Assembly (NCBI RefSeq): GCF_900169165.1
Contig: NZ_FXYY01000001.1
Coordinates: 286,230-350,229 of the forward strand
DNA length: 64,000 bases
DNA from: Brevibacterium linens ATCC 9172
GTDB lineage: Bacteria; Actinomycetota; Actinomycetes; Actinomycetales; Brevibacteriaceae
Reading direction: 5' to 3'
Part shown: positions 1 through 10,439 of the stretch, in pieces
Layout: the number at the start of each line of letters is the position of its first letter
How positions within the stretch are numbered: position 1 is the stretch's first letter
Made by a program: the position numbers and the translations under genes
The notes under the pieces: model-generated
Seen by the model: the letters and a program-made list of their open reading frames with translations, nothing else
What the model was told of the DNA's origin: nothing
Databases searched by the model: none

Positions 1-1
1 C

Positions 2-3794
<3,793 letters not shown>

Positions 3795-3802
<8 letters not shown>

Positions 3803-5258
3803 TCCGCACGGATTCCTCACCGTCGAACACCGGGAGCTGCCGAAGCGGCGCCCCGTCCCGATCCGTCTCATGGACTTCAAGGAGGTCTACGAGGCGGGTG
3901 ATCCCGAGCAGCTGCGACGGCAGGCGTCACGCTGCATGGACTGCGGCATCCCCTTCTGCCATCAGGGCTGCCCGCTGGGCAACCTCATCCCGGAGTTCAA
4001 CGACGCGATGTACCGCGGCGAGCTCCCGCGCGCCGTCGAACTGCTCCACGCGACGAACAACTTCCCGGAGTTCACCGGGCGTGCCTGTCCGGCCCCGTGC
4101 GAGAACGCCTGCGTCCTCGGCATCAACCAGCCGGCAGTGACGATCAAACAGGTCGAGGTCACGATCGTCGATCAGGGCTTCGAGGCCGGTCTCATCCAGC
4201 CGATCATCCCCGAGCGGATCACGGGCCACACGGTCGCCGTGATCGGATCCGGTCCCACCGGGCTGGCCGCGGCCCAGCAGCTGACCCGAGCCGGGCATAC
4301 GGTCGTCGTCTACGAACGCGCCGACCGCCTCGGCGGACTTCTGCGCTACGGCATCCCGGACTTCAAGCTGGAGAAGCACCACATCGATCGTCGACTCGAT
4401 CAGATGCGTGCGGAGGGCACCCGCTTCAAGACCTCGGTCGAGGTCGGACGCGATGTCACGCTCGAATCCCTGCGTTCGAGCTTCGATGCCGTCATCGTGT
4501 GCACGGGTGCGACGGTTCCGCGCGACATGCCGATCCCCGGCCGCGATCTCGACGGGGTCGAATTCGCCATGGACTACCTCGTGCCCTCGAATCGGGATCA
4601 GGCGGGCGATCATCGCGGCCCCGAGGCCGACTCGTCGGCGTTCATCGATGCCGCGGGCAAACACGTCATCATCATCGGCGGCGGGGACACGGGCGCCGAC
4701 TGCTTGGGCACTGCCCTGCGCCAGAAGGCCGCCTCGGTGACGACTCTGGCGATCGGCGCCCAGCCGCCTGCCGAACGCAGTGAGAGCGATCCGTGGCCGA
4801 CCGTTCCTCGCGTCTTCGAAGTCCAGTCCTCGCACGAGGAGGGCGGAACGCGGAAGTACCTCGCCTCGACCACGCGCTTCGTCGGCGACGACACCGGCCG
4901 CGTGAGCGGGATCGAGGTCGCCGAGACCCAATTCGTCGACGGCCGCCGGATTCCGACACCGGGCACCGAACACGTCCTCGAGGCCGATCTCGTGCTGCTG
5001 GCACTGGGCTTCTCCGGACCGGAATCGGAATCGTTCGATCTCGACGTCGCGAAGACCGGAGCCTTCACCCGTGATGACTCCTACGCTTCGGAGACCCCCG
5101 GAGTCTTCGTCGCCGGCGATGCCGGACGCGGGCAGTCGCTCATCGTGTGGGGCATCGCCGAGGGGCGCGCCGCGGCCGCCGAAGTCGACCGGTTCCTCAC
5201 CGGGTCGACGAGGTTGCCGGCACCCGTGCAGCCCACCGACGAAGGGTTCAAATGCTAA
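3795..5258 (+). CDS. gltD: Glutamate synthase small subunit
   Basis: Beta subunit of glutamate synthase. It passes electrons from NADPH through FAD and Fe-S clusters to GltB. The chosen ATG gives 487 aa, the usual length. The N-terminal cluster cysteines are at C47, C50, C55 and C59, followed by C98, C102 and C106. An FAD fingerprint GSGPTGLAAA starts near residue 151, an NADPH fingerprint IIGGGDTGADCLG lies in the second half, and GDAGRGQSLIVWGIAEGR is the C-terminal FAD motif. The ATG lies inside the last codons of gltB, which fixes the start and indicates a gltBD operon. A hairpin terminator follows. Confidence 0.97.
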
Positions 5259-5285
5259 GATAGGTTATTTCAGAAATTGAGAAAA

Positions 5286-5323
5286 GGCGGTGGGGCGGCA
5301 CAGCGCAGTGCCGTTCCACCGTC
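5286..5323 (+). terminator. Hairpin terminator after gltBD
   Basis: A stem of about 16 bp (5286-5301 with 5308-5323, several G-U pairs) closes a 6-nt loop AGCGCA. There is no T tract. It follows an AT-rich stretch (5250-5287) unusual for this GC-rich DNA and lies between gltD and pyk. Confidence 0.6.
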
Positions 5324-5368
5324 CGTGACCAGCGCCGATCGGTGAAAACCGTCAGCTGAGACTTTAGG

Positions 5369-5374
5369 TAGGGT
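5369..5374 (+). promoter_or_regulatory. Probable -10 box of pyk (leaderless)
   Basis: TAGGGT is separated by 7 nt from the ATG at 5382, which puts the expected transcription start at or next to the start codon. No convincing -35 is visible. A G-rich stretch (GGAG) overlaps the spacer, so a leadered mRNA starting further upstream is not excluded. Confidence 0.45.
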
Positions 5375-5381
5375 GGAGCGT

Positions 5382-6929
5382 ATGAGGCGTGCAAAGATAG
5401 TCGCAACTTTAGGTCCGAACCAGAACTCCTATGAAGAGATCCGCGAGCTCGTCGATGAAGGCGTCGATGTCGCCCGATTCAATCTGAGCCACGGAAAACG
5501 AGAAGAGCACGAAGAGAAGTTCGCCTGGGTCCGCCAGGCCGCCCTCGACACCGGACGCCCCGTCGCCGTCCTGCTGGACCTCCAGGGTCCGAAGATCCGC
5601 GTGGGCACCTTCGCCAACGGGAAGGAAGAGCTCGTCGAAGGGGCCACCTTCACCATCACCAGCCGTGATGTCCCCGGCACCGCAGAGCTCGTCTCCACGA
5701 CACTGCCGACCCTGGCAGAAGACGTGTCCGTGGGAGATCCGCTGCTCATCGACGACGGACGCCTGCGCCTGCGCGCCACCGAGGTGACCGCCACCGATGT
5801 GGTCACCGAGGTCGAGATCGGCGGAACCATCTCCAACCACAAGGGCATCAACCTGCCCGGAGTCCCGGTCTCCGTTCCCGCTCTGTCGGAGAAGGACGTC
5901 GACGACCTCAAGTGGGGTCTGCAGCTCGGCTTCGACTGGGTCGCCCTGTCCTTCGTCCGCAGCCCCGAGGACATGAACGATGTGCGAGCGGTCATGGACG
6001 AGGTGGGAATCACCGCTCCGGTCATCGCCAAGCTCGAGAAGCCGCAGGCGGTCGACCAGCTCGATGAGATCATCGACGCCTTCGACGGCATCATGGTCGC
6101 CCGCGGCGACCTCGGCGTCGAACTGCCGCTCGAACAGGTCCCGATCGTGCAGAAGCGGGCCGTCGAAATCGCCCGTCAGCAGGCCAAGCCCGTCATCGTG
6201 GCCACTCAGATGCTCGAGACGATGATCGACGCACCGCGGCCCACCCGCGCCGAAGCCAGCGACTGCGCGAACGCCGTCCTCGACGGCGCCGATGCGCTCA
6301 TGCTCTCCGGTGAGACCTCGGTGGGCAGTCACTGGGTCGAAGCGATCCGGACGATGAGCCGGATCATCGGCTCCACCGAAGAGCACGGTCTCGAACGGAT
6401 TCCCGCGCTGGGCACCGTTCCCCATACGAAGGGCGGAGCCGTCACCGCGGCAGCTGTGCAGATTGCTCAGCAACTGGATATCGACCTTCTGTGCACCTTC
6501 TCGCAGACGGGCGATTCGGTGCGGCGCATGTCGCGTCTGCGCCCGGCCTGGCCGATCCTCGGCTTCACCCCCGACCCGCAGGTCCGTCACCAGCTGGCGC
6601 TGACCTGGGGAGTCCGGCCGTATCTCGTGAAGACCGTGCGTCACACCGACCAGATGGCACGCCAGGTCGACGCCGTTCTGCTCGCCGACGGCACGGCTCG
6701 CGAAGGCGATCAGAGCATCCTCGTGGCCGGTTCGCCTCCCGGGATCCCCGGCTCGACGAACGCCCTGCGCATCCACACCATCGGCGATGCCGCCAAGGGT
6801 GTGACGGCCGCCTACCAGGACGCCTCGGACTCGGAGGAGGATCCGCTGGCCGGGTACGGGGTCGTCGCCGAAGCGCCCATCACCCGCGAGGTGCCGATCG
6901 TGCGCGAGGGCCACTCGCCCCGCCACTGA
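5382..6929 (+). CDS. pyk: Pyruvate kinase
   Basis: Converts phosphoenolpyruvate and ADP to pyruvate and ATP, the last step of glycolysis. The protein starts MRRAKIVATLGP, the standard N-terminus. An upstream in-frame GTG at 5373 would add only three residues. Motifs: RFNLSHG, the metal and substrate segment MVARGDLGVELP, and the signature ATQMLETMIDAPRPTRAEASD with GADALMLSGETSVG. At 515 aa it is about 40 residues longer than typical actinobacterial enzymes. The excess is an acidic C-terminal tail after NALRIHTIGDAAKG. The gene stands alone between two terminators. Confidence 0.96.
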   Translation: MRRAKIVATLGPNQNSYEEIRELVDEGVDVARFNLSHGKREEHEEKFAWVRQAALDTGRPVAVLLDLQGPKIRVGTFANGKEELVEGATFTITSRDVPGTAELVSTTLPTLAEDVSVGDPLLIDDGRLRLRATEVTATDVVTEVEIGGTISNHKGINLPGVPVSVPALSEKDVDDLKWGLQLGFDWVALSFVRSPEDMNDVRAVMDEVGITAPVIAKLEKPQAVDQLDEIIDAFDGIMVARGDLGVELPLEQVPIVQKRAVEIARQQAKPVIVATQMLETMIDAPRPTRAEASDCANAVLDGADALMLSGETSVGSHWVEAIRTMSRIIGSTEEHGLERIPALGTVPHTKGGAVTAAAVQIAQQLDIDLLCTFSQTGDSVRRMSRLRPAWPILGFTPDPQVRHQLALTWGVRPYLVKTVRHTDQMARQVDAVLLADGTAREGDQSILVAGSPPGIPGSTNALRIHTIGDAAKGVTAAYQDASDSEEDPLAGYGVVAEAPITREVPIVREGHSPRH

Positions 6930-6946
6930 TCAACTGCGGTCCGACG

Positions 6947-6992
6947 CGCCGGCGGCGCCTGTCCTGTCATCACAGGGCAGGCGCCGCCGGCG
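6947..6992 (+). terminator. Strong hairpin terminator after pyk
   Basis: A 21-bp stem (6947-6967 with 6972-6992, one G-U pair) closes the tetraloop CATC. There is no U tract, as is common for actinobacterial terminators. Confidence 0.8.
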
Positions 6993-7040
6993 TCTGCGTG
7001 CCCGCGGGCGCGTCGCGAGCCGATTCCAGGATGCGAGACA

Positions 7041-7120
7041 GATCACAGAAGATCGAGGAATTTCAGGGATTGCTCAACAGTTGTGCTCTCTGTTGCCCAA
7101 TCCTCCCTGCGGATCACAGA
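7041..7120 (+). promoter_or_regulatory. Repeats upstream of symporter gene, possible operator
   Basis: The region holds an inverted repeat CAACAG-N9-CTGTTG (7075-7095), flanked by two direct copies of GATCACAGA (7041-7049 and 7112-7120). It lies just before the ribosome binding site of the symporter gene. A regulator binding here is inference; no promoter hexamers are clear. Confidence 0.25.
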
Positions 7121-7148
7121 GGGGAGGACCCGCTAGGAGAGGAATTCA

Positions 7149-8522
7149 ATGAGACTGCCCGCGTGGAGCAAGTCCTTCGGAGTGCAGGTGACCATCGCAC
7201 TCATCGCCGGTGTCATCCTCGGGCTCATCGCCCGCTCATGGGGACCGGTCAGCGACAGTGCTGACAACTGGCTCGGCCAGACCCTGGACACCATCGGCTC
7301 GTCGTATGTCACCCTGCTCAAGGCCGCCGTCGTACCGCTGGTGATCACTGCGATCATCGCGAGCATCGGCAACCTGCGCAAGGTCACCAATGCCGCCCGG
7401 CTTGCGGTGTCGACCCTGCTGTGGTTCGCCCTCACGGCGCTGATCGCCGTCATCCTCGGACTCATCATAGGCGTCGTCATGCAGCCCGGTGCCCATGCCG
7501 ATGCTGCGTCGCTGAGCACCGGCGCTCCCGAATCCCAGGGCAGCTGGCTGGGCTTCCTGACCGGTCTGATCCCGGTGAACGTCCTCGGACTCGAGGTCGC
7601 CACGTCGGCGGATGAGGCCGGAGCGCTGACCTCCGATGTCAACTTCAACATCCTCCAGCTCATCATCGTCTCCGGCGCCATCGGCATCGCCGCGGTCAAG
7701 GTGGGCAAGGCCGCAGAGCCGTTCCTCCAGTTCACCGAGGCGGCTCTGGCCGTGGTTCAGAAGGTCGTCTGGTGGATCGTGCGGATCGCTCCGATCGGTA
7801 CGCTCGGCCTCATCGGCAACGCCGTGAACTCCTACGGCTGGTCGACGATGGGATCGCTGCTGTGGTTCGTCGTCGCCGTCTATGTCGGTCTCGCGATCGT
7901 CTTCTTCGTCGTCTACCCGGCCCTGGCTCGTGCCAACGGTCTGTCCGTGCGCCAGTACTTCTCCGGAGTCTGGCCGGCCACGCAGATGGGCTTCGTCTCT
8001 CGGTCCTCGATCGGCACCATGCCCGTGACGCAGAAGGTCGCCACCGACAATTTCGGGGTGCCCCATTCCTACGCCGCCTTCGCCGTGCCCTTCGGCGCAA
8101 CGACGAAGATGGACGGCTGCGCGGCGATCTACCCGGCGATCGCGGCGGTGTTCGTTGCTCAGTTCTTCGGCATCGATCTCTCCCTCATCCAGTATCTGCT
8201 CATCGTCTTCGTCGCCGTCATCGGTTCGGCCGCCACGGCCGGCACGACGGGTGCGACCGTGATGCTCACCCTGACGCTGTCGACGCTGGGGCTGCCCCTC
8301 GAGGGCGTGGGTCTGCTGCTGGCCATCGAGCCGATCGTCGACATGGGCCGCACCGCGCTCAATGTCTCCGGTCAGGCACTCGTTCCGGCCATCGTGGCCA
8401 AGCGGCATGAGATCCTGGATGTCGAACGCTTCGATGCCCCGCGCATCAACGGCTACGTTCTGACCGAGGAGGATGCCGATGTCGACGAGACCCGCACCGA
8501 GGAGGCCCACAGCCGGAGTTGA
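7149..8522 (+). CDS. DAACS-family dicarboxylate/amino acid:cation symporter, atypical cation site
   Basis: Membrane transporter of the glutamate/aspartate/C4-dicarboxylate symporter family (457 aa, family range 400-460). The start is fixed by AGGAGAGG about 6 nt before the ATG. Re-entrant loop HP1 (SSIGTMPVT), TM7 (GATTKMDGCAA) and TM8 (IEPIVDMGRTALNVSGQ) are recognisable. The substrate-binding arginine (R401), the acidic residue D398 and N405 are kept. The TM7 NMDG-type motif reads KMDG (K320), and the Asp that binds a sodium ion in the archaeal homologue is Q409. The substrate cannot be told from sequence; loss of sodium-site ligands suggests a different coupling ion. Confidence 0.9.
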   Translation: MRLPAWSKSFGVQVTIALIAGVILGLIARSWGPVSDSADNWLGQTLDTIGSSYVTLLKAAVVPLVITAIIASIGNLRKVTNAARLAVSTLLWFALTALIAVILGLIIGVVMQPGAHADAASLSTGAPESQGSWLGFLTGLIPVNVLGLEVATSADEAGALTSDVNFNILQLIIVSGAIGIAAVKVGKAAEPFLQFTEAALAVVQKVVWWIVRIAPIGTLGLIGNAVNSYGWSTMGSLLWFVVAVYVGLAIVFFVVYPALARANGLSVRQYFSGVWPATQMGFVSRSSIGTMPVTQKVATDNFGVPHSYAAFAVPFGATTKMDGCAAIYPAIAAVFVAQFFGIDLSLIQYLLIVFVAVIGSAATAGTTGATVMLTLTLSTLGLPLEGVGLLLAIEPIVDMGRTALNVSGQALVPAIVAKRHEILDVERFDAPRINGYVLTEEDADVDETRTEEAHSRS

Positions 8523-8579
8523 TCTCCTCTCAGCCGAGGGACCGGCCGAGCCCGATGTCCTGCAGGTGACATCGCTGCT

Positions 8580-8747
8580 CGGCCGCCTCGTCGAGGGCCG
8601 ACCTTCCGACCCCATGTCGACATCGAAGAGGTCGCAGTCGCCCCGCAGGCGCAGGGCAGAGGTGTGGGGAAGGGGCTGCTGGCCGCGCTCGTCCGGGCGG
8701 CGCGTGAGAGCGGGACGGAGATCCTCACCCTCGGCCTGCGGCGCTGA
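8580..8747 (+). pseudogene. Remnant of a GNAT acetyltransferase gene
   Basis: The frame ending at the TGA 8745-8747 encodes VDIEEVAVAPQAQGRGVGK, then GLLAALVRAARESG and ILTLGLRR. This is the acetyl-CoA-binding motif A (V.V.P..QGRGVG..L) and following strand of the GNAT fold. Only about 45 residues are recognisable, and upstream in the same frame there is no plausible start or N-terminal half. It lies directly after the symporter gene. I read it as a decayed gene; a frameshifted but otherwise intact gene is unlikely because too few bases are available. Confidence 0.6.
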
Positions 8748-8865
8748 ATCGGCCGAATGAGCCGAATGGTGTGCACGGGCGGCTTCGAAAATCATAGGTA
8801 GTGATCTTGATCAGTGCGTATGCACTTCGAGCCCGCGGGTGCTGACACCCCCGAGGGAATGCAAG
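8748..8865. other. Intergenic stretch without recognisable gene
   Basis: Lies between the acetyltransferase remnant and the tRNA terminator. It contains two short palindromes, TGATC-TT-GATCA (8802-8813) and GTGCGTATGCAC (8813-8824), but no coding frame, promoter or RNA that I recognise. Confidence 0.4.
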
Positions 8866-8899
8866 AAGGCACTGTCGACAACATGGTCGACAGTGCCTT
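8866..8899 (-). terminator. Hairpin terminator of tRNA-Leu
   Basis: Perfect 14-bp stem (8866-8879 with 8886-8899) with a 6-nt loop, 6 nt past the tRNA 3' end on the minus strand. The transcript continues with a weak pyrimidine run. Confidence 0.75.
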
Positions 8900-8905
8900 C
8901 GTCTG

Positions 8906-8987
8906 TACCGGATGCGGGACTCGAACCCGCACGTCTTTCGACAATGCATTTTGAGTGCACCGCGTCTACCGATTCCGCCAATCCGGC
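8906..8987 (-). tRNA. tRNA-Leu (anticodon CAA)
   Basis: On the minus strand, 82 nt fold as a class II tRNA. The acceptor stem GCCGGAT pairs with ATCCGGT (first pair G-U), the discriminator is A, and the D-loop is GCGGAATCGGTAGACGC. The anticodon stem GTGCA/TGCAT surrounds the loop CTCAAAA (anticodon CAA, codon UUG). A long variable arm TGTCGAAAGACGT and the T arm GCGGG TTCGAGT CCCGC follow. CCA is not encoded. Confidence 0.95.
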
Positions 8988-9031
8988 TCGTCACGAGCTG
9001 TCCTGTCAGGACCGCCTGTGCAACGGGGACG

Positions 9032-9059
9032 ATTCTACTGCGCGCGCGGACCGATTGCA
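9032..9059 (-). promoter_or_regulatory. Probable promoter of tRNA-Leu
   Basis: On the minus strand a -35-like TGCAAT and a -10 TAGAAT are separated by 16 nt. The -10 ends 45 nt before the tRNA 5' end, leaving a short leader for RNase P removal. Confidence 0.5.
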
Positions 9060-9167
9060 CATTCGCCACCCGCCGAGGATGCCCGCCGGTGGCCACCGTC
9101 ACCGGCCGTGGCCACCCTCACAGAAGAAACTTACCGGTCCGCTGGCCACGACGCTGAGCGCCTGGTC

Positions 9168-9173
9168 TAGACT
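9168..9173 (+). promoter_or_regulatory. Probable -10 box of the ANTAR regulator gene (leaderless)
   Basis: TAGACT lies exactly 6 nt before the GTG start at 9180, and no Shine-Dalgarno sequence precedes that start. Confidence 0.55.
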
Positions 9174-9179
9174 GGTGAC

Positions 9180-9800
9180 GTGCTTTCAAACAGCGAAGAA
9201 TCAACTTCAGATGAGTCCGTGCCGGTCCGCCGCGTAGTCGTGGCCGAAGACGAGGCCGTGATTCGTCTCGATATCGTAGAAATGCTCCGCGAGGTCGGCT
9301 ATGACGTCGTCGGTGAGGCTGCGGACGGCGAATCCGCCATCCGCCTGGCCGAGGAGCTGCGCCCCGACCTCGTGGTCATGGACATCAAGATGCCGATCCT
9401 CGACGGAATCTCCGCGGCTGAGCGCATCGCCCGCGCCCGCATCGCGCCCGTGGTGCTGCTCACCGCCTTCTCGCAGAAGGAGCTCGTCGAGCGTGCCCGC
9501 GATGCCGGCGCAATGGCCTATGTCGTCAAGCCGTTCACCTCGGCCGACCTCATCCCGGCATTGGAGATCGCGCTCTCGCGTCACGCCGAGATCAGCTCGC
9601 TCGAGTCCGAGATCTCCGATCTCACAGAACGTTTCGAGACCCGCAAGCTCGTCGAACGCGCCAAGAGCCTGCTGCAGACGTCCATGGGGCTGAGCGAACC
9701 CGAGGCCTTCCGCTGGATCCAGAAGACCTCGATGGACCGCCGACTGACGATGCGCGAGGTCGCCGAGACCGTGCTCAAGCAGATCGGCAGCAAGAAGTAA
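9180..9800 (+). CDS. pdtaR: Response regulator with ANTAR RNA-binding domain (PdtaR-like)
   Basis: Two-domain cytoplasmic regulator, 206 aa. Residues 17-135 form the receiver domain, with acidic pocket E23-D24, phospho-acceptor D68 (VVMDIKMP), T95 and K117 (YVVKPF). Residues about 145-203 form the ANTAR domain (RKLVERAKSLLQTSMGLSE, RWIQKTSMDRRLTMREVAE), which in this family binds paired RNA hairpins to prevent termination. The M. tuberculosis relative is phosphorylated by the histidine kinase PdtaS. No kinase gene is next to it here. It sits between tRNA-Leu and polA, as in other actinobacteria. The GTG start is supported by the -10 box spacing. Confidence 0.93.
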   Translation: MLSNSEESTSDESVPVRRVVVAEDEAVIRLDIVEMLREVGYDVVGEAADGESAIRLAEELRPDLVVMDIKMPILDGISAAERIARARIAPVVLLTAFSQKELVERARDAGAMAYVVKPFTSADLIPALEIALSRHAEISSLESEISDLTERFETRKLVERAKSLLQTSMGLSEPEAFRWIQKTSMDRRLTMREVAETVLKQIGSKK

Positions 9801-9838
9801 CCACCTTCCGGACCAGGCAGGTCCGGACCCGGAACTCA

Positions 9839-9878
9839 AGAAGGCCGGCGGATCCCGAGATGGATTCGCCGGTCTTCT
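9839..9878 (+). terminator. Hairpin terminator between pdtaR and thioesterase gene
   Basis: A 17-bp stem (9839-9855 with 9862-9878, G-U pairs included) closes a 6-nt loop CGAGAT. It can serve both convergent genes. Confidence 0.7.
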
Positions 9879-9935
9879 GCGTTCGCTGCGGAAGGTCCTG
9901 TCTCGGCCCTTCGCCTCGGCCCTTCGGTTCGGACC

Positions 9936-10397
9936 TCAGCCCTTCGGCTCGGTTTTCAGGATCATGTTCGTGATCCGCACGATCGAGAGCAGCCGCCCCG
10001 CCTCGTCGGTCATCTTCACTTCATGGGAGACGATCGTGCGTCCCTGGTGGAGCACCTCGGCGCGACCGGTGACCACGCCCTCACGTGCGGCACGCAGGTG
10101 AGTGGCATTGAGATCGACTCCGACGACGTTCCTACCCCCGGAGAGCAGGTACGAATGCATCGATGCCAGCGACTCGGCGAGGACGACGTGGCCGCCTCCG
10201 TGGAAGAGTCCCATCGGCTGCCGATTGCCGGCGACCGGGGCCGTGGCCACGACATGGTCATGGGCGAGCTCGACGAATTCGATTCCCATCCTCTCGGCCA
10301 GCTCACCACCGGAGCCCGGACCACGCAGCTGCTCGAGCAGCGTGTCGATCTCCTCAGATGTGGTGTGAGTAGTCAGGGACACGTCGGGATGCAGCAT
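9936..10397 (-). CDS. Hotdog-fold thioesterase, PaaI/MenI-like
   Basis: A 153-aa single hotdog-domain protein. The motif GLFHGGGHVVLAESLASMHS is the conserved N-terminal helix of PaaI-type acyl-CoA thioesterases, and VVGVDLNATHLRAAREGVV is the following strand pair. Relatives hydrolyse phenylacetyl-CoA intermediates or 1,4-dihydroxy-2-naphthoyl-CoA; the substrate here is unknown. AAGGAG lies 5 nt before the ATG. The gene is divergent from polA, with 42 bp between the starts. Confidence 0.88.
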   Translation of the reverse strand: MLHPDVSLTTHTTSEEIDTLLEQLRGPGSGGELAERMGIEFVELAHDHVVATAPVAGNRQPMGLFHGGGHVVLAESLASMHSYLLSGGRNVVGVDLNATHLRAAREGVVTGRAEVLHQGRTIVSHEVKMTDEAGRLLSIVRITNMILKTEPKG

Positions 10398-10426
10398 CGG
10401 TTCTCCTTCAAGTCAGCTTCGAACGC

Positions 10427-10432
10427 TAGGCT
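10427..10432 (+). promoter_or_regulatory. Probable -10 box of polA (leaderless)
   Basis: TAGGCT is 7 nt before the GTG start at 10440. There is no Shine-Dalgarno sequence. The sequence TAGGCTA is nearly palindromic, so the divergent thioesterase promoter may overlap it. Confidence 0.45.
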
Positions 10433-10439
10433 ATGCCAT

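Noticed and set aside
8473..8760. Possible 95-aa ORF overlapping the symporter end
   Set aside because: The Arg/Ser-rich translation is a shadow; the meaningful frame here is the GNAT remnant one base away.
8839..9237. Open frames across tRNA-Leu
   Set aside because: They translate a tRNA gene and its promoter and have no coding character.
10023..10439. Extended polA frame starting near 10023
   Set aside because: It runs antisense through the thioesterase gene. PolA begins at the LIDGHSLAYRAF region, just after GTG 10440.
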